64,000 nt of DNA from Rhizobium aethiopicum (GTDB taxonomy: Bacteria > Pseudomonadota > Alphaproteobacteria > Rhizobiales > Rhizobiaceae), in the NCBI RefSeq assembly GCF_014197535.1, contig NZ_JACIFV010000013.1, forward strand, positions 1-64,000, in the 5' to 3' direction. Both the position numbers and the translations under genes were made by a program. A model generated the notes under the pieces. That model had not been told where the DNA came from. It worked only from the letters and a program-made list of their open reading frames with translations, and searched no databases. Below, piece after piece: positions 9,300-17,871 of the stretch (positions within the stretch are counted from its first letter, which is position 1; the number at the start of each line of letters is the position of its first letter).

Positions 9300-10403
9300 T
9301 CAGTCTCCGTCCGAAAAGGAAAAGCCGGCCGAAAGGCCGATCGCCGAGCCATAGTCGTCGCTGATTCTGGTAATCAGTTGGCGGCTGTCGGCAAGCAGCG
9401 CGTCGAGCTTGGCCTTCTCGGCATCGCTCACGGCGACGTCGATGTCGGGATTGAGCTTCGGCACGCTGTCGAGCAGCGATTTGAAATCCGCGTCGATCGA
9501 GGCGGCGACCGACCGTTTGTCCGCCGGCAGAAGCTCGGCCATGCCGGCCTTCTGCCAGAGCGTGCGCAGGCCTTCCAGATTGGCGGCCATGGATTTCCAG
9601 GTGTTCTTCGAACGCCAGTAGATGGCCATGCGCGGGCGCGGCGCGGTGTCCTTACCCTTGTAGAACTGCTCCAGCCGCTGGTCGCGGACATTCTCCGCGC
9701 CGTGGACGAGAATGCCGAGCAGCGCGGTTACGGCTTCCTTGTTGTCCATGAAATCATTGCTCTGCGGGCCCGGATGTTTCCAACTCGCCTGCACTCCGTC
9801 GGGTTTTTCCCAGGCAGCGACGACTTCGCCGGCCTCACGCTGGATATTGCCGGCGACCGCCTGGCCGTAAAGGCAGCGGAAACCGCCCTTCTGCTTGATG
9901 AGATCGTCGGAGCCGTTGCCGTAGAGCACATATTCCAGCGCTGTCAGGCCCTGCAGCGCCACACTCTTGCCAGCGATCGCATCGACGGTCGCATCCTTCG
10001 GATCGGCCTTGGCGATCAGCGCTTGCACCTGCTTCAGGCCGACACCCTTGCGGTCGGGGTAAAACAGGACGTGCTCGAAGAGATTGTCCTGGATGACGGG
10101 CCCGGTCTGGACGATCTCGATGATCGACCAGTAGCGGATCGTGTCGTCGAAGGCGGATTTCGCTTTTTCGAGCGTCTGTTGCGTGCCGCCATCGCAGAGA
10201 TCCTTCATCGCCGTCGTCAGCCGCGCGGCCGATTGCTGCATGTTGCGATAGCCGGGGCGGATCACCTCGTCGACGGCGCGCTGCATGACGGCGGGAACGG
10301 CATCCTCGTTCAGCCCTGCCGGAGGCGCGGCGGTCTGGGCGGCGGCCGATGTGGCCAGGCCGATCAGAGTGAGGCAGAGCAGGGGGTGCCAAAGGCGCAT
10401 CAA
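9300..10403 (-). CDS. Imelysin-family periplasmic protein (second copy)
   Basis: A 367-residue exported imelysin/IrpA-like protein. The signal peptide is residues 1-24 (MMRLWHPLLCLTLIGLATSAAAQ). The family region includes VIRPGYRNMQQSAARLTTAM and the conserved GLTALEYVLYGNGSDD segment near residue 150, which corresponds to the GxHxxE-containing region of imelysins; here the exact GxHAIE is not present, unlike in the first copy. The start overlaps the end of the di-heme gene by four bases (ATGA), indicating coupling. Probably binds iron or haem-related ligand in the periplasm; M75 peptidase activity is not expected. Confidence 0.88.
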   Translation of the reverse strand: MMRLWHPLLCLTLIGLATSAAAQTAAPPAGLNEDAVPAVMQRAVDEVIRPGYRNMQQSAARLTTAMKDLCDGGTQQTLEKAKSAFDDTIRYWSIIEIVQTGPVIQDNLFEHVLFYPDRKGVGLKQVQALIAKADPKDATVDAIAGKSVALQGLTALEYVLYGNGSDDLIKQKGGFRCLYGQAVAGNIQREAGEVVAAWEKPDGVQASWKHPGPQSNDFMDNKEAVTALLGILVHGAENVRDQRLEQFYKGKDTAPRPRMAIYWRSKNTWKSMAANLEGLRTLWQKAGMAELLPADKRSVAASIDADFKSLLDSVPKLNPDIDVAVSDAEKAKLDALLADSRQLITRISDDYGSAIGLSAGFSFSDGD

Positions 10404-12133
10404 AGTGACTCCAGGAATGTAATCAGGGCCGCCCGGTCGTCTTTAGACAGGGAGGAGAAAGCGTTGCGGGCTTTTTCAGCTTCGCCGCCATGCCAGAGAA
10501 TCGCCTCGGTGACATCCCGCGCACGGCCGTCATGCAGGAAAAAGCTGTGTCCGCTGACAGTCCGGGTCAGTCCTATACCCCATAGCGGCGGTGTGCGCCA
10601 TTCACGTCCGCTTGCAAGCCCGACCTGTTGCCCGTCGGCAAGGCCATCGCCCATGTCGTGCAGGAGAAAATCGGAATAGGGCCAGATCAGCTGGAAGGAT
10701 TGCGCCTTGTTGGCCGTATCTCGGCGGGTGACGAATTTCGGCATATGGCAGGAAATGCAGCCGGTTTCGTAGAAAATCCGCTTGCCCCGCAGCGTCTCGG
10801 GAAAGCTCGCCTTGCGCCGCGCCGGCACGGCGAGGTTTTCCGAATAGAAACTCACGAGATCGAGAATGGGACCCGGTGCTTCTTCTGCACCCAGCCGTTT
10901 CTGCACCCCGGTCGGGATCTCAAGGCACTTCTCTTCCGCGCTGGTGCAATCGCCCTGTGCTTCCGGCTGATCGGGCGTCGAGATGCCGATATCGTTGGCA
11001 AAAGCATCGGCGCTCTGGTCGCGAACTGTCGCGTTCTGCGCTTTCCAGCCGAACCGGCCGAGCGCGATCTCGCCGCTGCGGTGGTCGCGCACGATCGCCG
11101 CTCTGCCCGAAATGCCGTCACCGTCTGCGTCATCGGGGTCGGCATGGGCAAGAATATCGGCTTCCGGAATGGCTTCGATTAATCCAAGGCCGATCATCGC
11201 CGGCGCCATGCGCGCCGAAATGGTCGTCGCTGCGTCGAGCGGCCCGTAGGCAAGGCTGGTCGCCGCATAACCCGGCCGGCGCAACCACACGACCTCGCCA
11301 TCGCCAAGCGTCACCTTTTCCTCGTGATAGCTGATCGCAATCCTGCCTTCGGCGGCAAGTCCGGGGACGGCAAGGTCCTGCAATTGATGGCCATAGACCG
11401 GATCGGGGAAGTTGACGATATCGGCATTCGCGATCGCCTTCTCCTCCTCCGGCGTCTTGGCCGCGCGCGCCAGCCGCAGGAACATCGAGGTGGCGCTCGG
11501 GCCGCCCTCCGGCGGTTTGCCGCGGCCGTCATTGACATGGCAGCTCATGCAGGAGCGGGCGTTGAAGAGCGGTCCGAGGCCATCGGAGGCCTGTGTCGAA
11601 GAGGGAGCGGAAACCCAGAGCTTGCGGAAGAGCGCATTGCCGAGCTTGAAATTCTGCTCTTCCTCGAAGGGGATGTTGGCGGAAATATGCGAGAAGCTGT
11701 CCTCGGTGACAGGGTCGATCGAGGTCGTAGCCCCTGCCTGCATCGCTTCGTATTGCTCAGCCTTGGAAAAATCCTGGGTCGGCCGCGTGACGTCGGCAAC
11801 GCGTGCGAGATCGGCCTCGGAAAGGTCCGTTCGTCTGGTCGGCAGGTCGAAACCGGCGGCAAGAGCGACAGGCGCTCCTGCAAGGATGGCGAAGACGGCG
11901 ATGCGAATGGATAGGCGGAAATTCGAGAAGAGGCAATTTCGGGCGGCAGACTCGCCGGTGCTGGCGCTCGTTTCCCGCTCTACTCCCTCATTCCTGTGCT
12001 CGTCACAGGAATCCAGCGCGCCCAAGTCCTTGGGCGCAGAAGACTCCCCTTCGGCCAAGCCATTCACGGCGCGGACGCGCCGTGGCTGGATTCCTGTGGC
12101 GAGCACAGGAATGAGGGAGGTGATAGATGGCAT
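10400..12133 (-). CDS. Di-heme oxidoreductase (DUF1111 / di-haem oxidoredictase family), start uncertain
   Basis: A c-type cytochrome of the di-haem oxidoredictase family. Haem motifs CMSCH (in FNARSCMSCHVNDGRG) and CISCH (in YETGCISCHMPKF) are both present, with the typical WGIGLTRTV and FLHDGRARDVTEAILWHGGEA near the C terminus. The signal peptide is the stretch LSIRIAVFAILAGAPVALAA. No ATG, GTG or TTG lies in frame between this and the RIME-like repeat upstream: all in-frame canonical starts (ATG 12133, GTGs and TTGs) lie inside or at the edge of the repeat, so the exact start is unresolved. It sits between two imelysins; a periplasmic redox role in iron uptake is inferred from this arrangement. 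Confidence 0.9.
   Translation of the reverse strand: MPSITSLIPVLATGIQPRRVRAVNGLAEGESSAPKDLGALDSCDEHRNEGVERETSASTGESAARNCLFSNFRLSIRIAVFAILAGAPVALAAGFDLPTRRTDLSEADLARVADVTRPTQDFSKAEQYEAMQAGATTSIDPVTEDSFSHISANIPFEEEQNFKLGNALFRKLWVSAPSSTQASDGLGPLFNARSCMSCHVNDGRGKPPEGGPSATSMFLRLARAAKTPEEEKAIANADIVNFPDPVYGHQLQDLAVPGLAAEGRIAISYHEEKVTLGDGEVVWLRRPGYAATSLAYGPLDAATTISARMAPAMIGLGLIEAIPEADILAHADPDDADGDGISGRAAIVRDHRSGEIALGRFGWKAQNATVRDQSADAFANDIGISTPDQPEAQGDCTSAEEKCLEIPTGVQKRLGAEEAPGPILDLVSFYSENLAVPARRKASFPETLRGKRIFYETGCISCHMPKFVTRRDTANKAQSFQLIWPYSDFLLHDMGDGLADGQQVGLASGREWRTPPLWGIGLTRTVSGHSFFLHDGRARDVTEAILWHGGEAEKARNAFSSLSKDDRAALITFLESL
11983..12119. repeat. RIME-like mosaic intergenic repeat
   Basis: A mosaic palindromic element. 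Two outer arms of 35 bases (11983-12017 and 12085-12119) are inverted copies with one mismatch, each holding CATTCCTGTGCTCG and CACAGGAATCCAGC; each arm is itself a small hairpin around CCTGTG/CACAGG. Between them are further hairpins, CGCCCAAG/CTTGGGCG near 12019-12036 and CACGGCGC/GCGCCGTG near 12065-12084. This architecture fits the Rhizobium-specific intergenic mosaic elements. The element overlaps the 5' end of the di-heme oxidoreductase reading frame. Confidence 0.8.
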
Positions 12134-12143
12134 TTCAGAGTCC

Positions 12144-12177
12144 GGGCCGCTCCAGCTTTCGAAGCGGCCCGCCTTTT
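12144..12177 (+). terminator. Intercistronic stem-loop after the first imelysin gene
   Basis: Stem GGGCCGCT (12144-12151) with AGCGGCCC (12163-12170), 11-base loop, followed on the plus strand by five T. The T tract faces away from the minus-strand operon, so on the coding transcript this is a stable hairpin without a U run. It could tune expression between the first imelysin and the di-heme gene or protect the 3' end. Confidence 0.5.
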
Positions 12178-12180
12178 TGC

Positions 12181-13458
12181 TTATTTGAAGACGGCGTTAG
12201 GATTATCCAAGCTATCGGAACCTTCAAGCTGAACCGCGCCGAGATCGAGTGCGGCAATAACGCGCTGGATCGACTTCGTCTGGTCGATCAGACCGTCGAT
12301 GGCGGCCTGAACGACGGCGTTGCCTTCCTTGTTGCCCTCGGCGATCATCTGGTCGTACTTCTCGACCGTCTCGCCACGCTTGGCCATGGCGTTCATGGCA
12401 TCGAGCGTCTTGTTGAGCTTGCCGTCCATCTCGGCATCGAGCGCCTTGTCCTTGGCGGCGACGAGGTCGTGCAGCGACGGACCGCTGAGTTTGGTGCCGT
12501 CGACGCGGGTATAGTTGCCGGTATAGGCGGCGGCGATGCCGACCGCGTCGTTGAGATGCGAGTTGTAGGTATTGTCGGAGAAGCAGTCATGCTCTTCCTC
12601 GGGATCGTGCAGCAACAGGCCGAGCTTCATGCGCTCGCCGGCAAGTTCGCCATAGGAGAGCGAGCCCATGCCGGTCAGGATGGTGACCAGGCCCGCCTTC
12701 GGATCGGCCTCGACGTTCTTCGTCGCAGCCCCGTCGGGCTTCCAGTTGTCGGTCATTTCCTGCAGGTCGGAAACAAGCAGGGTGGATGCGGATTTCAGAT
12801 ATTCGGCGCGGCGGTCGCAATTGCCATGCGTGCAGTTCTTGAGGTCGTAATCCGTTGCCGGGCGGTTGCCGGCGCCGGGGCCGGTGCCGTTCAGATCCTG
12901 GCCCCAGAGCAGGAATTCGATGGCATGGTAACCGGTTGCGACATTGGCTTCGATGCCGCCGGCTTCGGCGAGCGTGCCGGAGAGGAAATCAGGCGTCAGC
13001 TTCGAGGCGTCGACATCCTTGCCGTCGATCTTGATCGTCTTGTTGGCGATGACATTCGCCACATAGAGCGAGTTTTCGTCGCTCTCACTGCCGTAGGAGG
13101 CGTCGACATAGTCGATCAGGCCTTCATCGAGAGGCCACGCATTGACCTTGCCTTCCCAGTCGTCGACAACAGGATTGCCGAAACGATAGACTTCCGTCTG
13201 CTGGTAGGGGACGCGCGCCTTGATCCAGGCATCCCTCGCGGCCTTCAGCGTCTCATCGGTCGGCGCTTTCAGGAAGGCGTCGATGGCGGCGTCGAGCGCC
13301 TTGGCCGTCGTCAGCGAGTCCTCGTATTTGGCATGCGCCACCTCGGCATAATGTTTCACCACGGCGCTAGCATCGGTCTCGGCCTGCGCGGGAAGGGCGA
13401 GCAGGGCGGCGGGGGCAATCGCCAGCACGGCTGCGCGGAATTTGCGGTTGAGCTTCAT
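12181..13458 (-). CDS. Imelysin-family iron-regulated periplasmic protein (IrpA-like)
   Basis: A 425-residue exported imelysin. The start at 13458 follows a strong CAGGAGAGG; residues 1-27 are a signal peptide ending AQA. The conserved signature GYHAIEFLLWGQD (near residue 166) carries the GxHxxE motif that defines the family, and VKHYAEVAHAKYEDSL, NAWPLDEGLIDYVD and GMGSLSYGELAGERM are also typical. Imelysins act in the periplasm in iron acquisition and bind ligand through the GxHxxE motif region. This is the first gene of the four-gene minus-strand unit with the di-heme protein, second imelysin and DUF1513. An inverted repeat upstream may be an operator. Confidence 0.92.
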   Translation of the reverse strand: MKLNRKFRAAVLAIAPAALLALPAQAETDASAVVKHYAEVAHAKYEDSLTTAKALDAAIDAFLKAPTDETLKAARDAWIKARVPYQQTEVYRFGNPVVDDWEGKVNAWPLDEGLIDYVDASYGSESDENSLYVANVIANKTIKIDGKDVDASKLTPDFLSGTLAEAGGIEANVATGYHAIEFLLWGQDLNGTGPGAGNRPATDYDLKNCTHGNCDRRAEYLKSASTLLVSDLQEMTDNWKPDGAATKNVEADPKAGLVTILTGMGSLSYGELAGERMKLGLLLHDPEEEHDCFSDNTYNSHLNDAVGIAAAYTGNYTRVDGTKLSGPSLHDLVAAKDKALDAEMDGKLNKTLDAMNAMAKRGETVEKYDQMIAEGNKEGNAVVQAAIDGLIDQTKSIQRVIAALDLGAVQLEGSDSLDNPNAVFK

Positions 13459-13520
13459 AATCCTCTCCTGTGACGGATATTCCGTCGGGCTCCGTCTCTT
13501 CGCGCAAAAGTAAACTGGTG

Positions 13521-13538
13521 TCAAACGCTCTAGTTTGG
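13521..13538. promoter_or_regulatory. Inverted repeat upstream of the imelysin operon
   Basis: CAAAC (13522-13526) and GTTTG (13533-13537) with a 6-base spacer, extended by weak matches, about 65 bases before the imelysin start. Position and symmetry suit an operator for an iron-responsive regulator, but it does not match well the Irr (ICE) or RirA (IRO) consensus as I know them. Confidence 0.3.
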
Positions 13539-13621
13539 AATGATTTTAAGAATGGGACAGGGCAGCAGAACTGCTTTTTTCAAGTGCATTCGCCTGGAAA
13601 ATCAGCGGCAACCGCGCCGGG

Positions 13622-14911
13622 TCAGGCTTTCCGCTGCATGCGGCAGAAGAAGAAGCCGTCCGTATCGGTGGAGGCTGGCGTCAGCGTCACGGTGAGGCCA
13701 TCGGAGGAATGCGGACGCGGCGCGTCCTTACCGAAGAGCACGTCCCAGGCGGGCAGGGCGCTGACGATCTGAAAATCAGGATTCCCGGCCGTAAAGCGGC
13801 GCACCTGTTCCTCGTTTTCCTGAGGTAGCACAGAGCAGGTGACGTAGATCAGTTCGCCGCCTGGTTTGACGAAGCCGCTTGCCTGCGCCAGCGCGTCCTG
13901 TTGCTGGGTGGTGCGTTCATCGAGGTTCTTCGCCGTCAGCCGCCATTTCGTGTCGGGGCGGCGGCGCCATGTGCCGGTGCCGGTGCAGGGCGCGTCCACC
14001 AGCACCTTGTCACAGCGCCCGGCAAGACCCGAGAGCCCTCTGGCGTCGTCATGCACCTGAACATTGCGCGTGCCCGCCCGCTTCAGCCGCTCGATGATCG
14101 GCGCCAGCCGTTTGCGGTCGGCGTCATAGGCGTGAACCTGGCCTTTGTTCTGCATGGCGGCCGCCATGGCGAGCGTCTTGCCGCCGCCGCCGGCGCAATA
14201 ATCGAGGATCTGTTCGCCCTCCCGCGCGAGCATCAGATCGGCGACGATCTGCGAACCCTCGTCCTGAACTTCGAACCAGCCTTTCTGGAACGAAAGCTCG
14301 GCTGTCACGTTGGGAAGACGCGAGGCGCCTTCGCCGGCGGCAATCCGGATGCCGTAGCGGGCGATCTTCGCGGCGTGCGCGCCGGCTCTTTCGAGCGCCT
14401 TGACCGCCTTGTCGCGCGAAGCCTTCAGAATGTTGGCGCGCAGATCGAGCGTCGGGCGGGCCGCAAGCGCCTGTGCTTCGGCGAGCCAGCCGGCGCCGAA
14501 AGCCTGTTCGAAGGAGGATTGCACCCATTCGGGAATATCGCCGCGGATATGCGGCGGCGCGTCGTCGAGCGAGCGGCTTGCAAAGGCGGCGGCAGCTTCC
14601 GGTGAAAGTGGCGCCGGCGCGAACTTGTCGTCGGCGAGTTCGGCGGCGAGGCTGTCAGGTGTAAAACCCCACTGGCGGAACATGACGGCATGGGCAATGG
14701 CCGGGGCACTGTCGTCATCCATGAGCCAGGCATGGGAAAGCCGCATGCGCAAAGCGTCGTAGACGATGTTGCCGATCGCGGCACGATCGCCGGAACCGGC
14801 GAAGCGGTGCGCGAGGCCCCAATCCTTCAGCGCGTCGGCGACGGGCCGCTTGCGGGCATCGATGTCCGCGAGCACAGAAATCGCCCCTTCGAGGCGGCCG
14901 CCCAGACGCAT
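13622..14911 (-). CDS. RsmB/NOP-type rRNA (cytosine-C5) methyltransferase
   Basis: A 429-residue m5C RNA methyltransferase. The SAM motif I is DYCAGGGGKTLAMAA, motif IV VLVDAPCTGTGTWRRRPD carries the release Cys of the PC pair, and motif VI IYVTCSVLPQENEEQV carries the nucleophilic Cys of TC. The N-terminal part resembles the NusB-like RNA-binding region of RsmB. Start ATG 14911 is preceded by CAGGAGAC. It is probably the alphaproteobacterial RsmB-like enzyme acting on 16S rRNA, but the position modified is not proven from sequence. Gap of 160 bases to the upstream iron operon. Confidence 0.9.
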   Translation of the reverse strand: MRLGGRLEGAISVLADIDARKRPVADALKDWGLAHRFAGSGDRAAIGNIVYDALRMRLSHAWLMDDDSAPAIAHAVMFRQWGFTPDSLAAELADDKFAPAPLSPEAAAAFASRSLDDAPPHIRGDIPEWVQSSFEQAFGAGWLAEAQALAARPTLDLRANILKASRDKAVKALERAGAHAAKIARYGIRIAAGEGASRLPNVTAELSFQKGWFEVQDEGSQIVADLMLAREGEQILDYCAGGGGKTLAMAAAMQNKGQVHAYDADRKRLAPIIERLKRAGTRNVQVHDDARGLSGLAGRCDKVLVDAPCTGTGTWRRRPDTKWRLTAKNLDERTTQQQDALAQASGFVKPGGELIYVTCSVLPQENEEQVRRFTAGNPDFQIVSALPAWDVLFGKDAPRPHSSDGLTVTLTPASTDTDGFFFCRMQRKA

Positions 14912-15061
14912 TCACAAGTCTCCTGTTGCCATGCCTGCGAAGGATCCTGTCAGCCGCGACAGTCGCGGGGTGGATTGTTCACAAGTCCCAACCGCGTGGT
15001 AACCGCGATTGGCGGCAAGAGCAAGCGCCGCTGACGGCGCGGGCGGTTGCAAGCTCCGGGC

Positions 15062-15424
15062 TTAGCTGATCACCTGGTAGCAGACCTTCGCCGTGCCGGA
15101 GCTCACCATGCCGATATTCTGTGCGGCGGCGCGCGACAGATCGAGCACACGGCCGCGGATGAACGGGCCGCGATCATTGATGCGGACGACGACGGTGCGG
15201 CCATTGTTGCGGTTGGTGACCTTGACCTTGGTGCCGAATGCGAGCGAACGATGCGCGGCAGTCAAGACGGCGGGGTTCATACGTTCTCCGGAAGCAGTTT
15301 TGGAGTGAAGAGCGTACCACGAAGCACCGCCACAGCCATTTGCAGCAAAGCCTTCCGCCGGAAGCAGGGAAGAGCAGGCTGCAATAGTTGCGGCAGCGAT
15401 AATAGAACGGCTGATTTTCTTCAA
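15062..15424 (-). CDS. RlpA-like double-psi beta-barrel exported protein
   Basis: A 120-residue secreted protein: a signal sequence at residues 1-28 (with CSS at 17-19, so lipoprotein processing cannot be excluded) then a single double-psi beta-barrel domain. Diagnostic segments are [36 protein letters not shown] and [20 protein letters not shown], containing the conserved Asp of the RlpA active-site region. There is no SPOR domain, so it is the short rhizobial form rather than full RlpA. Probably acts on septal peptidoglycan in the periplasm. Confidence 0.88.
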   Translation of the reverse strand: MKKISRSIIAAATIAACSSLLPAEGFAANGCGGASWYALHSKTASGERMNPAVLTAAHRSLAFGTKVKVTNRNNGRTVVVRINDRGPFIRGRVLDLSRAAAQNIGMVSSGTAKVCYQVIS

Positions 15425-15832
15425 AACGGAGTATCCCTCAACTATTGAACTCGACGCCCTTGCAGGCGGCGGGGCTTAAATCCGTCGAAAAATGGCAGAA
15501 AAGTGCCGCATGCGATCACGGAATATTACAGTCTGTAATATTTCTCAGGCCCTTGATAAAATATGAGAATTTGCCGCGAATGGCAGGATGAGGAAAAAAC
15601 GCAATGAAATCAGCTAAAATTCAAATGATTTTTCCGAGGAGGCCTTAAACTTCGCGGCCCTCACAAAAATCACGGAATATTTTTTCTGACTTCGCCATAT
15701 TTCCCGCCACATTTGCGCAAATTCAAAGGCTGTTAACCATGATATGCGGCGAGAATTGTTCTGCCAACTGTGAAAAGTAGGAATTTCCTACTCAATTTGG
15801 GTGATAATCCTGGTCACCTCAAGCGGCCGGGT
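15425..15832. other. 408-base AT-rich spacer with a palindrome
   Basis: The spacer between rlpA-like and the epimerase gene has no supported gene. It is much richer in A+T than its surroundings. It contains the 21-base palindrome described separately, a second GGAATATTTTTTC sequence near 15675-15687, and GTTAACC near 15732. It should carry the promoter of the minus-strand rlpA-like gene. Confidence 0.5.
15522..15542. promoter_or_regulatory. 21-base perfect palindrome, candidate operator
   Basis: AATATTACAG (15522-15531), a central T, then CTGTAATATT (15533-15542): perfect dyad symmetry about 98 bases upstream of the rlpA-like start. No T tract follows, so it is more like a protein-binding site than a terminator. 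The cognate regulator is unknown. Confidence 0.5.
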
Positions 15833-16702
15833 TTACCCACGCCAGCGGCCATCCCGCCACAATTGTGCAAGCGACATTGGGTAGTCGGGGAACGAAAACT
15901 CGAAACCGGCCGCCTTCAGCTTTGCATTGGAAACCCGCTTGTTCTCGCCGTAGAAAGAACGCGCCATCGGCGTCAGCTCGGCGGTTTCGAAAGCCTGTTC
16001 CGGCGGCGGTTCGACGCCCATCAGCCGTGCCGCCTCGACGATCACGTCCTGCGGCGGCCCGGGCCGGTCATCGGTGACATTATAGATGCCGCCGAGGCCG
16101 CGCTCCGACAGGAAGCGCGCCGCCGCGCCGATATCCTCGACGCGGATGCGGTTGAAGACCTGGTCCTTCTTGATCAGCCGCCGCGCCGTGCCCTTTTCGA
16201 GATTGCAGAAGGCGTTCCGCCCCGGCCCGTAGATGCCGGAAAGACGCAGCACCGCCGCAGGCACGCCACGCTCGCGGCCCATTGCCATCCAGCCCTCTTC
16301 GGCCTCGAGCCGCTCCTTCGAGCGTCCGGAGACAGGCACGCAGGGTGTCTCCTCGTCGATCCATGCGCCTTTGTGATCGCCATAGACGCCGACGGTGGAG
16401 AGATAGCCGATCCATTCGAGCCTCGGCAGCAGGCTCGCGCCCTCTTTATCGAGCAGCCGCAGCAACGGATCAGCCTTTCCAGGCGCGATCGACTGCACGA
16501 GATTGGTGACATCAGCCAAGGCCCGGACGAGATCCTCTTCCATAGTCTCGCCATCGAACAGGAATGCCTCGATGCCGGCGCGGCGGAGCGCTTCCATCTT
16601 CTCCGTCGAACGGGTCGTTCCGGACACCCGCACGCCGTCGCCGGCGAACGCCTTGGCGATTGCCGTGCCGGAATAACCGCAGCCAAAGATCATCACATGC
16701 AT
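15833..16702 (-). CDS. NAD(P)-dependent epimerase/dehydratase-family protein
   Basis: A 289-residue extended SDR-like protein of the YeeZ type. The Rossmann motif is at the N terminus (VMIFGCGYSGTAIAKAF, GxGxxG). Other landmarks are LEWIGYLSTVGVYGDHKGAW (the Ser/Tyr region), VLRLSGIYGPGRNAF and GIYNVTDDRP. Start ATG 16702 overlaps the queG stop by one base (TGATG), so it is coupled to queG and expressed from the same transcript. The substrate is unknown and the link with queuosine synthesis is only positional. Confidence 0.88.
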   Translation of the reverse strand: MHVMIFGCGYSGTAIAKAFAGDGVRVSGTTRSTEKMEALRRAGIEAFLFDGETMEEDLVRALADVTNLVQSIAPGKADPLLRLLDKEGASLLPRLEWIGYLSTVGVYGDHKGAWIDEETPCVPVSGRSKERLEAEEGWMAMGRERGVPAAVLRLSGIYGPGRNAFCNLEKGTARRLIKKDQVFNRIRVEDIGAAARFLSERGLGGIYNVTDDRPGPPQDVIVEAARLMGVEPPPEQAFETAELTPMARSFYGENKRVSNAKLKAAGFEFSFPDYPMSLAQLWRDGRWRG

Positions 16703-17859
16703 CAGCCCACTCCTGCCAGCCACCATTCGTTCAAGACCTCGTCGTCGCTCTCGCCAGCCCTTTGTGCGGCAAAGGCCGAGAATTCGCCAGCCTCCATCAG
16801 CTTGGAAAGCGCCCAGACCGCCATCCCCCGCACCACCGGCGAGGCGTCGTCGGCGAGCAGGCGGCATTGCGGGATGAGCGCCGTCTCGCCGGAATTGCCG
16901 GCAGCGATCAGCACGTTGCGGATGAAACGGTCGCGGCCGATCCGCTTGACCGGCGAGCCGCTGAAAAAGGCGCGGAAGGCGGCGTCGTCGAGCGTCAGCA
17001 GAAAGGCGATCGACGGCTCCTTCAGCTCTTCGCGCGCCTGCAGCTTCATTTCGGATGCGGAGCTTGCGAACTTGTTCCAGGGACAGGCGGCGAGACAGTC
17101 GTCGCAGCCGTAAATGCGGTTGCCGATCAGCACCCGCAGGTCGGGGTCGATCGGCCCCTTGTGTTCGATGGTGAGATAGGAGATGCAGCGCCGCGCGTCG
17201 ATCTGGTAAGGCGCCGGGAAGGCGGCCGTCGGGCAAATATCGAGACAGGCGCGGCAAGAGCCGCAATGATCGGTCTCCGGCGCATCGACGGCAAGATCGG
17301 CGGTGGTGAACATCGTGCCTAGAAACAGCCACGAACCATGCGTGCGGCTGACGAGATTGGTGTGTTTGCCCTGCCAGCCGAGGCCGGCCGCCGCCGCTAG
17401 CGGCTTTTCCATGACCGGTGCGGTATCGACGAACACCTTCACATCGGCGCCGGCCCGCGCCGCAAAACGCGTGGCGATCTCCTTCAGCCGACCCTTGATG
17501 AGGTCGTGATAATCGCGGTTGCGGGCATAGACGGAGATCGCCGCCTTGTCGGGCTTGTCGAGGATGCCGCGCGGATCTTCTTCCGGGGCGTAGTTGAGGC
17601 CGAAAACGACGACGGATCGCACCTCGCTCCAGAGGGTCAGCGGATCGCCGCGCCGCGCGCGCGTCTCCGCCATCCACTCCATCGTCCCGTGCCGCCCGGC
17701 ATCGATGAACTCACCGAGACGCTGTTTGGCTTCGGGGATCGCGTCAGGGCGCGTGATGCGGCAGAGATCGAAGCCCTTGGCGGCAGATTCCGCCCTGACA
17801 AAGTCGGTCAAATTGTCGCGGCGCCGCCGCTCTTTATCGTCTCTATAAGCTTCGGGCAT
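16702..17859 (-). CDS. queG: Epoxyqueuosine reductase
   Basis: A 385-residue cobalamin-dependent iron-sulfur enzyme reducing epoxyqueuosine to queuosine in tRNA. The N-terminal reductase part has [14 protein letters not shown] and [22 protein letters not shown]. The two 4Fe-4S clusters are in [16 protein letters not shown] and [13 protein letters not shown], at family spacing. The C-terminal extension has HEAT-like helices ([22 protein letters not shown]). Length is normal. It lies in a minus-strand run: GST gene upstream (13 bases), epimerase downstream (1-base overlap). Confidence 0.95.
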   Translation of the reverse strand: MPEAYRDDKERRRRDNLTDFVRAESAAKGFDLCRITRPDAIPEAKQRLGEFIDAGRHGTMEWMAETRARRGDPLTLWSEVRSVVVFGLNYAPEEDPRGILDKPDKAAISVYARNRDYHDLIKGRLKEIATRFAARAGADVKVFVDTAPVMEKPLAAAAGLGWQGKHTNLVSRTHGSWLFLGTMFTTADLAVDAPETDHCGSCRACLDICPTAAFPAPYQIDARRCISYLTIEHKGPIDPDLRVLIGNRIYGCDDCLAACPWNKFASSASEMKLQAREELKEPSIAFLLTLDDAAFRAFFSGSPVKRIGRDRFIRNVLIAAGNSGETALIPQCRLLADDASPVVRGMAVWALSKLMEAGEFSAFAAQRAGESDDEVLNEWWLAGVG

Positions 17860-17871
17860 GAAGAGCCCTCG

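Noticed and set aside
9255..10679. 474-codon plus-strand open frame
   Set aside because: Antisense to the second imelysin and its neighbours; no recognisable motif.
12127..13473. 448-codon plus-strand open frame
   Set aside because: Mirror of the imelysin gene, which has a signal peptide, GxHxxE and a strong ribosome-binding site.
15833..17677. 614-codon minus-strand frame read as a single protein
   Set aside because: Its first half is out of frame with queG and has no family pattern; the real gene starts at 16702 with a Rossmann motif, coupled to the queG stop.
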